In this document: positions 1 to 12,474 of the stretch, in pieces
How the letters are laid out: each line of letters begins with the position of its first letter
Position numbering within the stretch: position 1 is the first letter of the stretch
From: Rhynchospora pubera
Lineage: Eukaryota > Streptophyta > Magnoliopsida > Poales > Cyperaceae
DNA: 64,000 nt
Assembly (NCBI GenBank): GCA_028095005.1
Contig: CM051462.1
Span: 84,827,846-84,891,845 of the forward strand
Direction of reading: 5' to 3'
Notes under the pieces: generated by a model
The model's database searches: none
What the model was told of the DNA's origin: nothing
The model's input: the letters and a program-made list of their open reading frames with translations, nothing else
Made by a program: the position numbers and the translations under genes

Positions 1-680
1 AGTGGTGCGAGAAATATCAGGATGGTTTGGAGGGTCATGCTCAGCATCACTTGGAATTTAATTTGCTCCTTGCTCCAAAGAGCACTGGCCTTCTCTATTA
101 TATTATTCATTTATAGCTATTGTTTAGATTGATCTCTCACTCTCTAATGTATTTTATTGAAATGCGGCATGAACTTGAATTCCCAATAGTAAATTACAAT
201 GGAATCACTTTTTTCTGACGGTTGGTCTATGACTCAGCGAGGCTAACCAAAGGAAGCAATCTAAGCAAAAGATGATACCGACTTAATTGCAATAGAATCC
301 CTTTTTTCTGACGCAAGTTAAGTCGACTCTTAATTTCACTTAACAGGTTAGGGATCGAATAACTCTAAAAAGAATCAGTATTTAGAAGTTAACGACACAT
401 ATGAAACCCAAATTCTGATAGAGCTATCATAAAAAAAGTGGAAATTTCCGTCAGCAGCCCATGACATTCAACTATATACCAAAACAAAATCGGAATTACA
501 CACCCGTATTGGATAAAATTGGTATTCTTAAAGCAGATTAAGGATTTTAATGAAACGATATTGTTCGGAGCGAGGCGTTGCCGCAACCCCTTTTTATTGT
601 GTATGAAAATTAATTTTTTTATACGCCAAATTAATCTGTGCATGGTATTTATATTCAAATAACAAGCTATACATATATAC
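1..680. other. Intergenic, no gene seen
   Basis: AT-rich non-coding DNA. Only short open frames without recognisable domains are present, and I see no RNA gene. Two similar stretches around 210-225 and 300-315 share a short motif (ttttttctgacg), so a small local duplication is possible. Confidence 0.6.
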
Positions 681-838
681 GGGTGCGTTTGGATCGTTGG
701 AAGAAAGAAGAAGAAGAAGGAAGAAGAAGAAAAAAAATTATAAACAATCCAAACTCTTCACAAAGTTACACACTTCCCAATACTTCTTCCCACTTCTTCC
801 CTTCTTCCCTTCTTCCCACATCTATCCAAACGGAGCCT
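681..838. mobile_element. MITE, GGGGCCGTTTGGAT family (PIF/Harbinger-like), copy 1
   Basis: Starts with GGGTGCGTTTGGATCG and ends with the inverse, ATCCAAACGGAGCC. The core contains the family motif TATAAACAATCCAAA and a cac-acttcccaata block. Several copies of this 140-170 bp family occur in the window. The best-preserved ones have 3-bp flanking duplications, as in PIF/Harbinger-like elements. This copy is diverged and enriched in AAGAAG/CTTCTT tracts. Confidence 0.6.
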
Positions 839-1622
839 ACAATACACGCCATAAGGGTATTTTTGGAACATAATTTGCTTTTAGCAGAATAATAGCTTTC
901 TCAGACTAAACACTATCCTCAATTATCAGCGACATAAAGTGGCATGATGGACTTTTTCTTCAAAATATGTCATTTTAGTTACAATTTTTTTTTTTTTAAA
1001 CAAAGTGAGAGAACTACTACCACTTTTCCATTTCAAAATGAGAAAAATAAATACATCACATGAACGTTCGTATCCAACCCAATCGCAACCAACTTGACCC
1101 CTTTTACTGTGCACTGGTATTTACATCTAGTACCAGTGCACAGTACAATTGTTTTTACTATGGATCTCGAATATTGCGTTTTTTGATAAGATGGCAAACA
1201 AATTTATTCAAATCTGAAATTATACTCTCTTCAGTTTGTTATTCCAGACTTAAGATAAGTTAACAGAATACACTTGTCGCTTGAATGTTGTACCACTTTT
1301 TCATTTTATGAAAGCCAGACCTTCTCTGGTATAAATCTATTTGATTTGTGATTCTGTGTTTCGGCCTTGGCACACAACACAATCTCTATGTATAGAAAAA
1401 GTTTTAATAGAAAGGTAGAAAACTCTCGCCGAGTCTAATCACATCAAAGCAAGATATCTGGGTCTGAACTCTGAACGCGAAAGATATGTTGCGTTCAGGT
1501 TGGGTCTGAAATTGAATGCAGAGGCAGCCCAAAAATCCTGCGTTCAGGGCAAAATGATGCGTTCACACCATTCCGGGCCCATTTGTCCCACTTTTTTCTT
1601 AAACTGCTTCATTTCTCCGAAA
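839..1622. other. Intergenic, no gene seen
   Basis: Non-coding. There is a poly-T/A tract near 985-997 and a short inverted CACTGGTA/TACCAGTG pair around 1112-1140. The stretch 1460-1570 repeats the motif TGCGTTCA several times but encodes nothing I recognise. Confidence 0.5.
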
Positions 1623-3188
1623 AATTTAAAAATAATATTAAATTAATATAATATATTAAAAATAATATCAATATAATAATATTTTTTTTAAATAGTATCA
1701 CAAGATCGGAAACCCAGATTCCGACCTTAGCTAAGATCGGAATCCCGAATTCCGATCTTAGCTTTTTAATTTTTTTATATATTATTTATTTATTTATTTA
1801 ATTTATTAATTAGTTAAATAATTAGAAAAATAGATAATATATTGTAAAAATATTGAAAAAATATGAAAAAAATCAGGAATAATTAAATTAAATTAAATTA
1901 AATTAAATTAAAAATATTTGGGAAATTAAATTTATTTTCATTTTAATTAATTTATTTAATTAAAATATAAATTTTTATAACTTTTTTAATTAAATGAATT
2001 GTACCATTTAGAAAGGATTACAAATTTTCAGAATTTGCAGAGATACAAAGACATAATCCTTTCAGAATGTTCAAAGTTTTATTAATCCTTTCTGCATTTG
2101 CAGGGAAACAAAGGCATAACTTGAACATTAAAACTTTAAACAGGCATAACTTTTGATAGGAAGGTCCGTTTGGGGCAAACGAGCACATTCCAGAAAGCTG
2201 GAGACGAGATCTACATGTTTTACAAAGGTAAAACCCCGTAGCGACCATTTTCGGAGTCAAAAAATGCTCTCTAGACCTCCAAAATCCACTTTGAAATTTT
2301 GCAAACCTAAAAACCACTCTAAACTACTTAAAGAGTTTTTAAAATCATAAATTAATCATTAAAAAGAGAAATGCAGTAAATCAAGTGAATTTAGTCTTTC
2401 TTCTCCGTCTCGGTAAAACATCAACCTCATGTGATTCCTTTCTAACGCAATCCAGAAAGTGCTTCCTTGATCATGAGACTCGATATGATTGTTTAATATA
2501 TAATATGAAAATAATATATACAGAGGACGACATCCGGGACGCATATCAAATGTTTGCTTAAAAATTTATAATTTTAATGTAAATTAATTAAAAATTTATA
2601 CATAATTATTCATTTTTTTAAATAAATAAATAAATTAAATTTATATTTAATTAAATAAATTAATTAAAAGGAAAATAAAATTAAATTCCCAAAAAAATAC
2701 TAAATTACATATAAAATTTTGTTTAATTATTCCTGATTTTTTTATATTTTTTCAATATTTTTAGAATATATTATCTATTTTTTAATTAATTAACTAATTA
2801 ATAAACTAATAAAAGAAAAAAAATTTCCCAAAAAATACTAAATTACATATAAATTTTAATTTAATTATTTACTGATTTTTTTCATATTTTTTCATTATTT
2901 TTACAATATATTATCTATTTTTCTAATTAATTAACTAATTAATAAACTAAATAAATAAATAAATAATATATAAAAAAATTAAAAAGCTAAGATCGAAATC
3001 TCGGATTCCGATCTTAACTAAGGTCGGAATCTCGGATTTCGATCTTACCTAAGGTCGGAATCCGGAATTCCGATCTTGCCGTCGGAATCTTGGATTCCGA
3101 TCTTGTGATACTATTTAAAAAAATATTATTATATTGATATTATTTTTAATATATTATATTAATTTTAATATTATTTTTTTATTTTTAA
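1623..3188. mobile_element. Large foldback (long inverted repeat) element
   Basis: Two very AT-rich arms, about 1623-1985 and 2570-3188, are inverted copies of each other. Both carry the same landmarks in mirrored order: an AATATTATTA block, an ACTATTTAAA block, palindromic GATCGGAATC/GATTCCGATC units, then a CTTTTTAATTTTTT block. The right arm is longer because about 130 bp is duplicated in tandem (roughly 2692-2815 and 2825-2950). The 580-bp centre has no recognisable coding domain. Long-TIR foldback elements in plants are usually Mutator-like or unclassified; the class cannot be set here because I see no clean target-site duplication. Confidence 0.6.
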
Positions 3189-3231
3189 GTTAATTTCTCA
3201 CACAAATTTCACGTATGGCTTAGGTCTCTTA

Positions 3232-3390
3232 GGGCCTCTTTGGATGCGTCGGGAATTTGAGAAATTTCTAATTTCTAGACATAAATTTATTATAAACAAT
3301 CTAAACTCTTCACAAAATTACACACTTCTCATTAAATTTATACTTAGGAATAAAAAATTCTCCAAATTCCTGAACGATTCAAACAGCCCC
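3232..3390. mobile_element. MITE, GGGGCCGTTTGGAT family, copy 2 with TTA target duplication
   Basis: Element begins GGGCCTCTTTGGATG and ends CAAACAGCCCC. It is flanked on both sides by TTA (3229-3231 and 3391-3393). A 3-bp TTA/TAA duplication is the hallmark of PIF/Harbinger (Tourist-type) insertions. No coding capacity. Confidence 0.75.
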
Positions 3391-3521
3391 TTAAATAATT
3401 TCATAAATAACCGAAAAGAGCTGTCGGCCTGTCGCCCAAACCGAAATTTGTAAAATATTATGGCCTCGAAGCTTCCATCCATCTCATTTCCAGTGTGAAA
3501 TTTGAACTATACTTACAAGTT

Positions 3522-4603
3522 TAGGATGAAAATGGATCGAATACGGAGCGGATATTAGTCTTTTCATATCCGCATTCATATTTTTTTCCGGATACGGATA
3601 CGAATACGGTTCGGATATTATCGGATACGGAGTCGAATAATAATATATTTTGTCGGATACGGATTGCATTTTAATCTTTATTATTTCTTTACAATAGCAG
3701 TGCCTATGTTAGTACTTTGTCAATATTAGTATTTCATCAAGATCAATAGTAGTGCATGCGAATATTTATTATTTTTTATAGTTTGAGCCAAATGAATATT
3801 TCTTTAAATAATGAAAGTTAATCTTAATAATATTGCCTTCGATCACAATCTACAACTTTAAAAGTGAACTTCCCTTAAATTCAAAGTAAGCAAATTTATT
3901 TGTTGGGTTCCAACTTTCAACATATAAATACATAAGTTCACAACCAGAAGGAAATAAAAGGCTAAAAGTGAAAGCAAATGAGAGACCATCTAAAATTACA
4001 AGCACCGCATAAAGCACAAATCTAATAGGATTTATCAATAAATTGAGTTTTTTCGCATTTTGAATTCCAACAATATAGTCAATTAGTCAATGTCAAATCA
4101 TATCATATTAACTTAAATGTCATCATGCATTAAAATAGTATATCAAACATATGTAATCATCATGATTAGAGACAAAAAAAATTTTAGTATTGTTATCATA
4201 TATAATCGTCTCAAAAATAGAAAGTAAAAATAATTTTATGTTACTGGTCCAAATAAAAATATTTATTGTAAGAAAATTTATTTAATAAAAATTAAATATT
4301 ATCTAATTAAAATATTCTCCAATATAGAGGAGTAATTATATTATATTAATCATTTATGTTGTTAAAAATACGGATAAACGGATTAATATCTATCGTATTA
4401 ATCCATCGGATACGGATAATATCCATGTCGGATACGGATACGGAGCGGATGTTGGTCTTCCCATATCTGTATCCATATTTTATTTTTACGGATACGGATA
4501 CGAATACGGATATGTTCGGATACAAATACGGTTCGAATATTACGCGCATTTTTCGGATTCAGATGCGGATCGGAGCGGATAAAAATCCGCTCCGTTTTCA
4601 TCC
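3522..4603. mobile_element. Non-autonomous hAT-like element with GGATACGGATACG subterminal repeats
   Basis: The ends are inverted: TAGGATGAAAATGG at the left, and the complement of GGATGAAAACGGAGCGG at the right. Both subterminal zones (3535-3670 and 4370-4590) are dense in GGATACGGATACG-type repeats, typical of subterminal transposase sites. I see no transposase. A clean 8-bp target duplication is not visible, so the exact ends and superfamily are uncertain. Open frames in this stretch are by-products of the repeat. Confidence 0.55.
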
Positions 4604-4970
4604 GTCGGCAACAAAAGAGCACGTGGAATTAGTAGGCATACAGATTGTTTGGATGAATGGTAACAGAAGACGGTCACATTTAATACAGAATAGAAGGACA
4701 GAGTTTGCACGTGGTAGCAGAGCATGTGGGCCCTACCTGTGACCTATGTAGCTGATGAGGCAATATCAGATGGATATAGAAGAAAAAGTATTGTCACAGC
4801 TCACAAAAGAAATTTATGACGATGTCAATAAGTATGCTTTCTTTTATTTAAAAAAATATATATTTTGTTTAACAAAGTTTTTATTAAAAATTCTCAATCT
4901 AATTTGTTCTGGACTCTAAAAATACAACTTTTTAAAAAATTCGAAAAATAGTATAAACAATTTAAAATAT
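4604..4970. other. Intergenic, no gene seen
   Basis: AT-rich sequence between two transposons. Nothing recognised. Confidence 0.5.
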
Positions 4971-4980
4971 AAATTACAAA

Positions 4981-5351
4981 GAGAATGGCTAACGTGCCAT
5001 CAAATTATTTTTCGAGATCCAAATTTCAAATGGTCAATTCAAACTATTCAAGTTGTTCTCCATATTGAAATATTCTTGGAGACAAAATTTTACATTTTTT
5101 CGAATTTTTTTGCTATTTATTATGATACTTTTAAAAACATTACGATTAGAGTATTTCAGGCCCTCCAATTTTAAAATATCATAATAAATAGAAAAATAAT
5201 TTAAAAAATTATAAAATTTGGTCTCCAAGAGTATTTCAATATTGTGATCAACTTTAACGATTTGGATCGACCGTTTGAATTTTGGATCTCGAAAAAATAA
5301 GTCGATAGAAAATTGATGGCACGTGCCATCGATGGCCCGTTAGCCATCCTC
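4981..5351. mobile_element. Mutator-like MITE with perfect 10-bp target duplication
   Basis: Ends are GAGAATGGCTAACG and the complement of GAGGATGGCTAACG. The TIRs continue inward for over 100 bp (GTTCTCCATATTGAAAT against its diverged complement near 5225-5250). Direct repeats AAATTACAAA flank it at 4971-4980 and 5352-5361. A 9-10 bp duplication with GAG-starting long TIRs is diagnostic of Mutator-like elements. The interior is related to the element at 41766-42169. No coding capacity. Confidence 0.85.
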
Positions 5352-5361
5352 AAATTACAAA

Positions 5362-6927
5362 ATAATAATTTAAATAGGCCTACGGGCTACGGACCGGCAT
5401 TGTTCTTCAAAAAGAATAATATTCATGTTAAATGTTTTTTCTTTTGCGGTCAACAGTGTGATAATTAAGTGCAGCAGCAATTTTATGGATTTCCGATAGA
5501 CCGTTTGGATCGCTTAGGTATAGAAAATTCTTCTTATTTCTAAGCATAAAAACAAATCATCATTGCCGATTATGTGATCTTGGGATAAAAGTAGCTATGT
5601 CAGTACACAAAATCCGGCCATAGATTGTGCATTGTTCTACCTGAATTTTACAGAGCAACACATCCGAAATTTACTCGTCTCTTTCATTTGTTGGACCTGT
5701 CACTAATTTATAAATTCTACCATGATATATATTCTGACACCAAACAAGTAATGGCGTATCACCAGGCCAAGTGTCAGAAAAATTATCATTTTCAAAGTAT
5801 TTTCTAACTGTCAATATTAAATCACGAAGAACAAACATTAGTCTTGCATCACATAATCTATGCTCAATGAAGCCGTTTGGATCAAGTGGGAATTTGAAGA
5901 ATTTTTTATTTCTAGACATAAATTTATTATAAACAATTCAAACTCTTTACAAAATTACAAACTTTTCAATACTTTATACCTAAAAATAGAAAATTTCTCC
6001 TATCCCTACACATATAGTGACGGAATCAAATTAGAACAAAAATTATTTCAGAAATTTTTTTTACAAGATAATATCTTTACTCATATGGTATATAATAATC
6101 CATTCAAATATCTTTGTTATATTTCTTATAAACGACCTCAAATTTCGCACAAATAAATGAACCGAAATAATTCCACACCAAAATTTATTTCACAGATCGT
6201 GAACAACATTTCATAGTAGCAGAACAAATTTTAAACAGCAATTTATTCTAAACAGCAATTTAGCTTTATACATTTTCTAAATACCTTTAAATCTTATATT
6301 TATTTTTGAAATAATAAAAACCTAGCAAAAAACGTTGTGCTCCGCTCGATGAATGGTCAACATTAATTTATTTTAATTAACAATTATTAATAGTTCAAAT
6401 GCAATATGAATTTAATTTTGCTGAATTTTTCTTTCACCACGTAACCCAATGAAATTCTATAAAATGTATTCAACCTTTCGACTATTTGTATAAAATAAAA
6501 AATTAGCTACACTACAAAACCTATTAATAAAGAAATAAATTTAATAAACAATAGACAAATTTTGAAAAAAAAATATTTAGCAATTTATCAAATATAAAAT
6601 TAGTCACTATACAAAATCTAATAAATAATTTTAATAAACAATAGTAAAAATTTTAAAATAAATATTCAACAATGTATGTGGCGGCAGAGCCGCAACTTTA
6701 GAATCTAGTTGAATTAACTTCTTGAAATCTGTTTATTGGTGCGAAAAAAAAAAGATTGATGATACAATAAAGGCCAACTAATATTTTTTAGTGGTTAGAG
6801 TAATGTTCTTTTTGCAGATGACATGTGATATCTCATTTTTATATGCTTATTTTGACCATACTTAGCATCAAAATAGTACTCAAACCAATATAAATTGTCT
6901 CATAATTAACTGTGATTTTCAGGATAT
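5362..6927. other. Intergenic with a diverged MITE, no gene seen
   Basis: AT-rich. It contains a degraded GGGGCCGTTTGGAT-family element (5871-6005, listed separately) and an isolated half-end of the same family near 5500-5550 (CCGTTTGGATCGCTTAGG). Nothing else is recognisable. Confidence 0.5.
5871..6005. mobile_element. MITE, GGGGCCGTTTGGAT family, copy 3 (degraded)
   Basis: The left end GCCGTTTGGATCAAGTGG and the family core TTATTATAAACAATTCAAA are present. The right terminal inverted repeat is eroded, so the end position is approximate. Confidence 0.55.
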
Positions 6928-8434
6928 TGGTACTGCCGCCGCTCCTTTGTTATTTTGTAGAATTCTCGTGAAGATTGAAGACTAGACACGCGAGCAAGAC
7001 GAATTGGAGCTTAGGTCACAGCCAGACGACTCATTCCTGGACCACACACGCATGATATGGACCAGAAGAAACCTAAAAGCATCAAGGCAACTTGGATCTC
7101 ACACGAAAGCCCAGACTGCAGCCCATACCTCTGACCAGATCCTAAATTTCGGTCCGAAATTTCAAGTATGGAAAGTTTTTTATGGTAATTCGAAAAGAAG
7201 AAAAATTGCTCTCTTGCCTTAGCCGCCTCTGGGATTTTCCTTAGGATATATATATATGCGTGGTTCCAGAAAGCATCCATTATTCTCTCCACGATATTTT
7301 CCATACTTTGCATGTGTGTTCTTGGCTCTTTTCACGAGAATTGAAGGGAAGAAACGAGTTTGGACAAGGCGGCAGCACATCCAGATCATTCTCCATCAAT
7401 CTCTGACCATAGAAGAAGGAGTAAAGCACGAGGGCTACTTGGTTATCTCTTTCATGCTTTTATTTCGATTTTCTATGAGTTTATTTGTTGTTTCATGCAT
7501 TAGGATTATTGTTATTTGTAGTTTGAACATGTTAGGCTAAATTTTATGTGTCTTAAGGTTAGGATGTAGTTTAATTTGGTATTTGCTATGGTTTGATGAG
7601 ATACGATTATGCTATATGATGTTTATGTGTTGAGATGTTATTTTTATGCTTGGTTATGTTTATGACTTGTTTGATTGTTTACTTAAGAATGAACTGCAGC
7701 ATTTTTAGGACCATAAACTAGAATAAGTTGTGAAATAAACTAAGTACTTGAGGTAAGCCAAATACTCGAAAGAGAGGTTAACTAATCGACCGATAGGTGT
7801 AGTTTCTACGATCCGAAAGGTCTTAGATGCTTTTGGAACATCAACACATAACCCTTAATCAACTAACTTCCGACACGAGAGTTTAGGACTAGTTGGTTTC
7901 ATAGTAAAAGTCAAGTTTCATACCAAATTCAACTGAAATTGCGACAGCTGAGGCTAAGATTTAGGTCTGATTGACAAGTAGCTTTCATATAGTTTAACCT
8001 AAAATTATCAAACCAAAACAAAGAATATAGAACAATTTAGGGAACGATAATCTATAAATTTCAGTCCGAAATTTATAGATTTCGGTCCGAAATTTCTGTC
8101 TGTTTCGTGCGAAAGTAAGAAATAACAGCGTTCTAGAGCCAAATTAAATGAACTCCAACCCTTAGGACATTTTCTTGCATCTGTTTAAGTCTAAAAACAT
8201 AAAAAAATCAACCTAAAAAAATATTTTATAATTATTTTATTAATTTTCAATTGTTATTTAGTTGTTCTTTTGAATTAAATCCTCACGATTTTTATTTGTC
8301 TAGCTTTTAAGAAAAACTAAGTCCGGTACTTATTTTTACCGTCCCTTGGGTTCGACCCTTAGCTTTACCAGAACGATTAGTAAGGTAGAACGAGGTTATA
8401 AATTTATTTGACCTAGGTTTTAATTCCCTTATCA
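6928..8434. mobile_element. Probable solo LTR (about 1.5 kb)
   Basis: Starts TGGTACTGCC and ends CCCTTATCA (TG...CA). It is flanked by ATAT on both sides (6924-6927 and 8435-8438). The sequence resembles plant LTRs: a TATA-like stretch (tatatatata near 7247) lies before a leader-like region, followed by several hundred bp of T-rich non-coding DNA. No gag or pol is visible. ATAT duplications occur easily by chance in AT-rich DNA, so the boundaries are tentative. The motif TTTCGGTCCGAAATTT occurs near 7147 and again twice near 8061-8090. Confidence 0.4.
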
Positions 8435-9260
8435 ATATGGATTCAAAATCTGGCTCACTTTTTTTTTTTTTTTTATGAACCTGGCTCAAAAAATTTATTT
8501 TGATGGTTTAAGTAGAAAGCTTAAGCTCAAACAGTGTAATAAATAAATAAATAACATGGGACTTGTTTAACTTATCAGCCAGAAACCAATAATTGGCATA
8601 TTTTGTGTGGACATCATAAGAGTATATATACATCACACAATTAATGTATTGAAGGTCAGATACAATTCTAGGAAACAATTAATAGATCACATTTTGCGGC
8701 CGAACATTTCATTTTTGATTGGTGAAGTTATTATATAATAAATATCATCTTGGTATCTAATCGATATTGATTTATTTTCTCAGACTATGAAATCTTTTCA
8801 ATCTGCCTTTTAAACAGATTTATGTCAGTTTGCACAAGGCCCGATACTCGTGAGAAAACCGAATGAGATCCACTAAGTTCTTCCTTAGACCCAAAATTGA
8901 TTAATGTTGCCTAATGCATACCGGAATGATATGTGCAATCGACAAATTTGCCATCGCGCGACATCGGCTGAACAGAGGGCGCGCGCACGTGAGATATCTG
9001 TTGTATATGTTCAGTTTAATAACCAATGTATTTAGTTTAATAATCAAATATATTCAGTTAAATGTGTTGATTAATAATTTTATTACATACCATCGTGCCT
9101 TAGTTTTGGAGAGAGGCGCGTTAGGACAGAGTCGGAAATTTTTTTAATTTAACTGGATCGGTTCATGACCCCTTTTAATTTTTTTATGTATTTTTTGTCC
9201 ATTTTGTGAACCCTTCGCTTGCCATCACACATATTAAAAGAAATAAAAAATAATACTTAA
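8435..9260. other. Intergenic, no gene seen
   Basis: Poly-T tract at about 8459-8474, then AT-rich sequence. A short GC-rich island (8946-8992, with GCGCGCGCACGTGAG) stands out but has no open reading frame that I can assign. Confidence 0.45.
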
Positions 9261-9511
9261 TAAACTGAACATTTATATATAATAAACTAAACTGTTGTAT
9301 TTACGAAACTAAACATTTTTATTTATAACATTCATGTTTTTTTACTATAACTAACTAAACATTTATACTTAATTAACACAACATTTGTGCTTATCTAACT
9401 GAACATTTGTACTTACTAAATTAAACATTTTTTATATTTTTTATTGCAACTTACCAAACATTTATACTCAAGTAACTATACATTTGTACTTACTCAACTG
9501 AACATTTAGGT
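9261..9511. repeat. Degenerate minisatellite, ACTGAACATTTGTACTTA-like units
   Basis: About ten imperfect copies of an 18-26 bp unit built on AACATTTNTACTTA (for example near 9395-9415 and 9485-9510). Related but reverse-oriented units (GTTCAGTTTAATAA, TATTCAGTTAAATG) lie at 9008-9065, which suggests the subterminal repeats of an unidentified element. Confidence 0.5.
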
Positions 9512-10920
9512 AAGAAATAAGTGCGATGGGTGAGAGGACTATTGAAAGCTCGTTGAAGGGAGCGCCTAAATGATGGCGCACAATGGTAAATCCATCGATG
9601 TATATACCAATTTCCTAATGCATATATGCCCGGGATCATATTTTTAATATTTTAAATTATTTTTCATGTAATTTTAATATTTGTATTGTTTGATATTGTT
9701 GATGTGTATTTTTCTTATTAAGTTGTATTGTTTTATTTTTTTTTCAATATGTTGTATATATAAATTTTCCACGGTTCCACCATAAAATAATAAAAATTAT
9801 AAATAATAATATAAAAAAATTATGTATATACTATACATATATTTTTTCTTCTCATCTCCTCTTGTAACTCCTCTCATCATATTATACCCTCTACTCTCAT
9901 CATATCTCATCTCATATCATCTTATATATATCTTATGTCATCTCCTCTCCATTTATATATATCTCTTATCTCCTCTATGTTATATAGACAATGAAGCTAT
10001 CTGAATTGGGGCATTCACTCCAAAAACAGACATTCCTATAAAAAATTATGTTTGTTTGAAATTTTAATAATAAAAAATGAGATTGTGTGTGATTTTTTTA
10101 TTATTTTTTATACTTTTCCATTTTTCTTATTTTCTGTGATATGTTTTAATTTATTATTTATAATAATTATTTATAATTAATATATTTAATATGTTTAAAT
10201 ATTATTTATTTATTTTTAAAATATTATTTTTTATGAGTTCCGAGAAAACTATTTTTGTAATTTTTTTGTTTTCGGGATCGAAAAACTATTCGAAAAATAA
10301 TTCCAAAAAATCTCTAAAAAATCACATTGTGTAAACGATCGACTATACTTTCATATCTATGATTTTATTAACCTAACTCCAAACAGAAAAAAAACCGAAA
10401 AATCGCCAAATTATTTGACAAATTAATTCTAAAAAGCTATTCATTTAAATAAGAACATAAATAAAAATAATCATTGTAATAAATAATATATATTGTCTTT
10501 GTAATAAATATGTTCAAAGAAAATGTATATTATCTTTTTCATCAATCGAATATATTAATATTAATTTAAAATTAATTAAAATATTAAAAATAATCAATAT
10601 TTTATTTTATACAAAGGTTTAAATAGCGGAAAGCGAGTTGGTAGCGGACAACCTCATGTCATAGCGGATAGCAGGTAGCGGTCATTTAGCGGCCGCTATG
10701 GGATCATAACGGACATGTACAAATGTACTTATTTATTACATCATATACATATTATTAATTAAAAATTAAATATGAGATTACATTATATGCATGTTATGAT
10801 AGTTAAATTTAACACTACACTTTACAATTCATTATTGCAATAGACAAATCTCATTGTACTTAATATTATATCAAGTCAGTCAGGAAAGGAAAATCATGAC
10901 CTTTTATATAAAAAGTTGAC
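9512..10920. other. Intergenic, no gene seen
   Basis: Very AT-rich. A C/T-rich run at 9845-9980 (repeated CATCTCATC/CTCCTCT words) is low-complexity. Near 10619-10705 there is a run of AGCGGA/TAGCGG words that looks like one end of a transposon, but I cannot find its partner end. Confidence 0.45.
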
Positions 10921-11495
10921 AGGTAGTTTGGATGGTATGGGAGTAAGGAAGGAATAAGGGGGCCGTTTGGATTGAAGTGGGAATTTGAGAAATTTGGAGA
11001 ATTTTCTATTCCTAGGTATAAATTTATTATAAACAATCCAAATCCTTCACAAAGTTACACACTTTTCAATAAATTTATGCCTAAGAATTGAAAATTCTCC
11101 AAATTCCTAAGCAATCCAAACGGCCCCAATAATTTTAGGAAAAAATATTGGGAAGTGTGTAATATTGGAAAGAGTGGGAAGATGTTATTTCGAAAATAAG
11201 AAATGTTGCTTGGATGGTGAGTTAGGAATAAGCAAATTGATATTAATTTAAATAAATTATTAAAAATTATTATTTTAATATTAAATAAAGTACTAATTAA
11301 AGAGCACATAATATTTCATTTAGTTATTAGTATTTAGCTAATTTTGTTGAAATTATGTATATATAATTGTTGGAAGATGTTATTCCTAGGAAGAACCTAT
11401 TCCTAGAAAAAAATTATTCTTTTCCTTATTTCTAATTTGTTTGGATGTCTAGAAAGAAGCTATTCTTCCTATTACTAAGCAATCCAAATGACCCC
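10921..11495. mobile_element. MITE, GTTTGGAT family, copy 4 (outer, interrupted)
   Basis: Left end AGTTTGGATGGTATGGG and right end AAGCAATCCAAATGACCCC. The element is split by a second family member at 10958-11127. The interior is longer than in other copies and repeats TATTCCTAGGAAGAA-type words. Confidence 0.55.
10958..11127. mobile_element. MITE, GGGGCCGTTTGGAT family, copy 5 (nested, well preserved)
   Basis: Starts GGGGGCCGTTTGGATTG and ends CAATCCAAACGGCCCC. Nearly every base of the 170-bp unit can pair with its complement. AATAA occurs directly on both sides (10953-10957 and 11128-11132). It lies inside copy 4 and is therefore the younger insertion. Confidence 0.75.
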
Positions 11496-11565
11496 TGAAA
11501 TAGTATTTGGCCGTCCAAAGAATAGGAGTCCTTGATACTTGTTGAAATCTAAACTCTATTCTCTA

Positions 11566-11704
11566 GCTCCGTTTGGATGAGTCCTAGGAATAAGGGAATA
11601 AGAAAGTAAATTTATTATAAACAATTCAAACTTTTCACAAAATTACACACTTTCCAATACTTCTTCCCTTATTCCTCTTATTCATACACCATCCAAAAGG
11701 AGCC
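11566..11704. mobile_element. MITE, GTTTGGAT family, copy 6
   Basis: Starts GCTCCGTTTGGATGAG and ends CATCCAAAAGGAGC, with the family core TTATTATAAACAATTCAAA. No clear target duplication. Confidence 0.6.
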
Positions 11705-11824
11705 GAGTAATGAGGTTATATGTAGCCAACTATGAGTCTATGATGGCTTATAAAAAATATTGAATACATTGTAACTTTTATAAAAAAAAACTTAAGTTAT
11801 TATGAAAAACCTTACCTACTGGGT

Positions 11825-12119
11825 CGGGCTATCAAAACGTGGTAAGTGGCATGAAATGACACCAAACCGTTACCATGCCACTTATTAAACGGTACAATAC
11901 CGGTATGCCACTTACCGTTTCATTTATTAAACAAAACAAATTTATGTACCATCAACCGTATATTACACATAAAACGGTTTCAAATGAGGTTGAAATGGTC
12001 GAAAATGTATAATCAACTGTGCCACTTAAAAAACGATATAATTTTTTATGCCACAAACTGTTCCATTTCGGTTAAACGAAACGGCATAACAATAAATGAA
12101 GAACCGTTGACAGCCCTAT
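11825..12119. mobile_element. Non-autonomous hAT element with 8-bp target duplication
   Basis: Ends are CGGGCTATCAAAACG and the complement of ATAGGGCTGTCAACGG. TACTGGGT flanks both sides (11817-11824 and 12120-12127). TAGGGCTGTCAA-type ends plus an 8-bp duplication are characteristic of hAT. The interior repeats AAACGGTAA/TTACCGTTT words in both orientations. Confidence 0.8.
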
Positions 12120-12222
12120 TACTGGGTGACTGTATCTTGAACGACATAACTATCTGTCAGCAAATTAATAATAAACTAATAGTTAAGACGCTAGTATTAA
12201 GAAATGGTAGTTGGGTAGTGGG

Positions 12223-12466
12223 TAGGCCTGCCAACGGAAACAAAAAAAAATGTTATGCCGTTCCGTTTGCTGAAACGGAACGGTAAACGGTAGAGATATT
12301 TGTTTCGTTTCCTTAATGAAACGGTAAACGAAACATGAAATGGAAAGGTTTAACGTGTTTTAACGTGTTTTTATACACGTCGTTTAGCGAAATCATTTCG
12401 TTTAGTAAGTGGAACGGTAAACGGAACATCCCATTCCGTGTCCGTTTACCACGTTAATCAGGTCTA
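12223..12466. mobile_element. Non-autonomous hAT element with perfect 8-bp target duplication
   Basis: Begins TAGGCCTGCCAACGG and ends with the complement of TAGACCTGATTAACG. GTAGTGGG is repeated at 12215-12222 and 12467-12474. Subterminal AAACGGTAAACG repeats resemble those of the neighbouring element 104 bp upstream. Confidence 0.85.
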
Positions 12467-12474
12467 GTAGTGGG

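Noticed and set aside
4346..4742. 128-residue and overlapping frames near 4.4 kb
   Set aside because: They translate the GGATACGGATACG subterminal repeats of the hAT-like element (RIRIRIR / DTDTNTD words).
8320..8400. tRNA-like GGGTTCGACCC word
   Set aside because: There is a T-loop-like word but no D-arm or acceptor pairing. It lies at the end of the probable solo LTR and is a common word in plant LTR elements.
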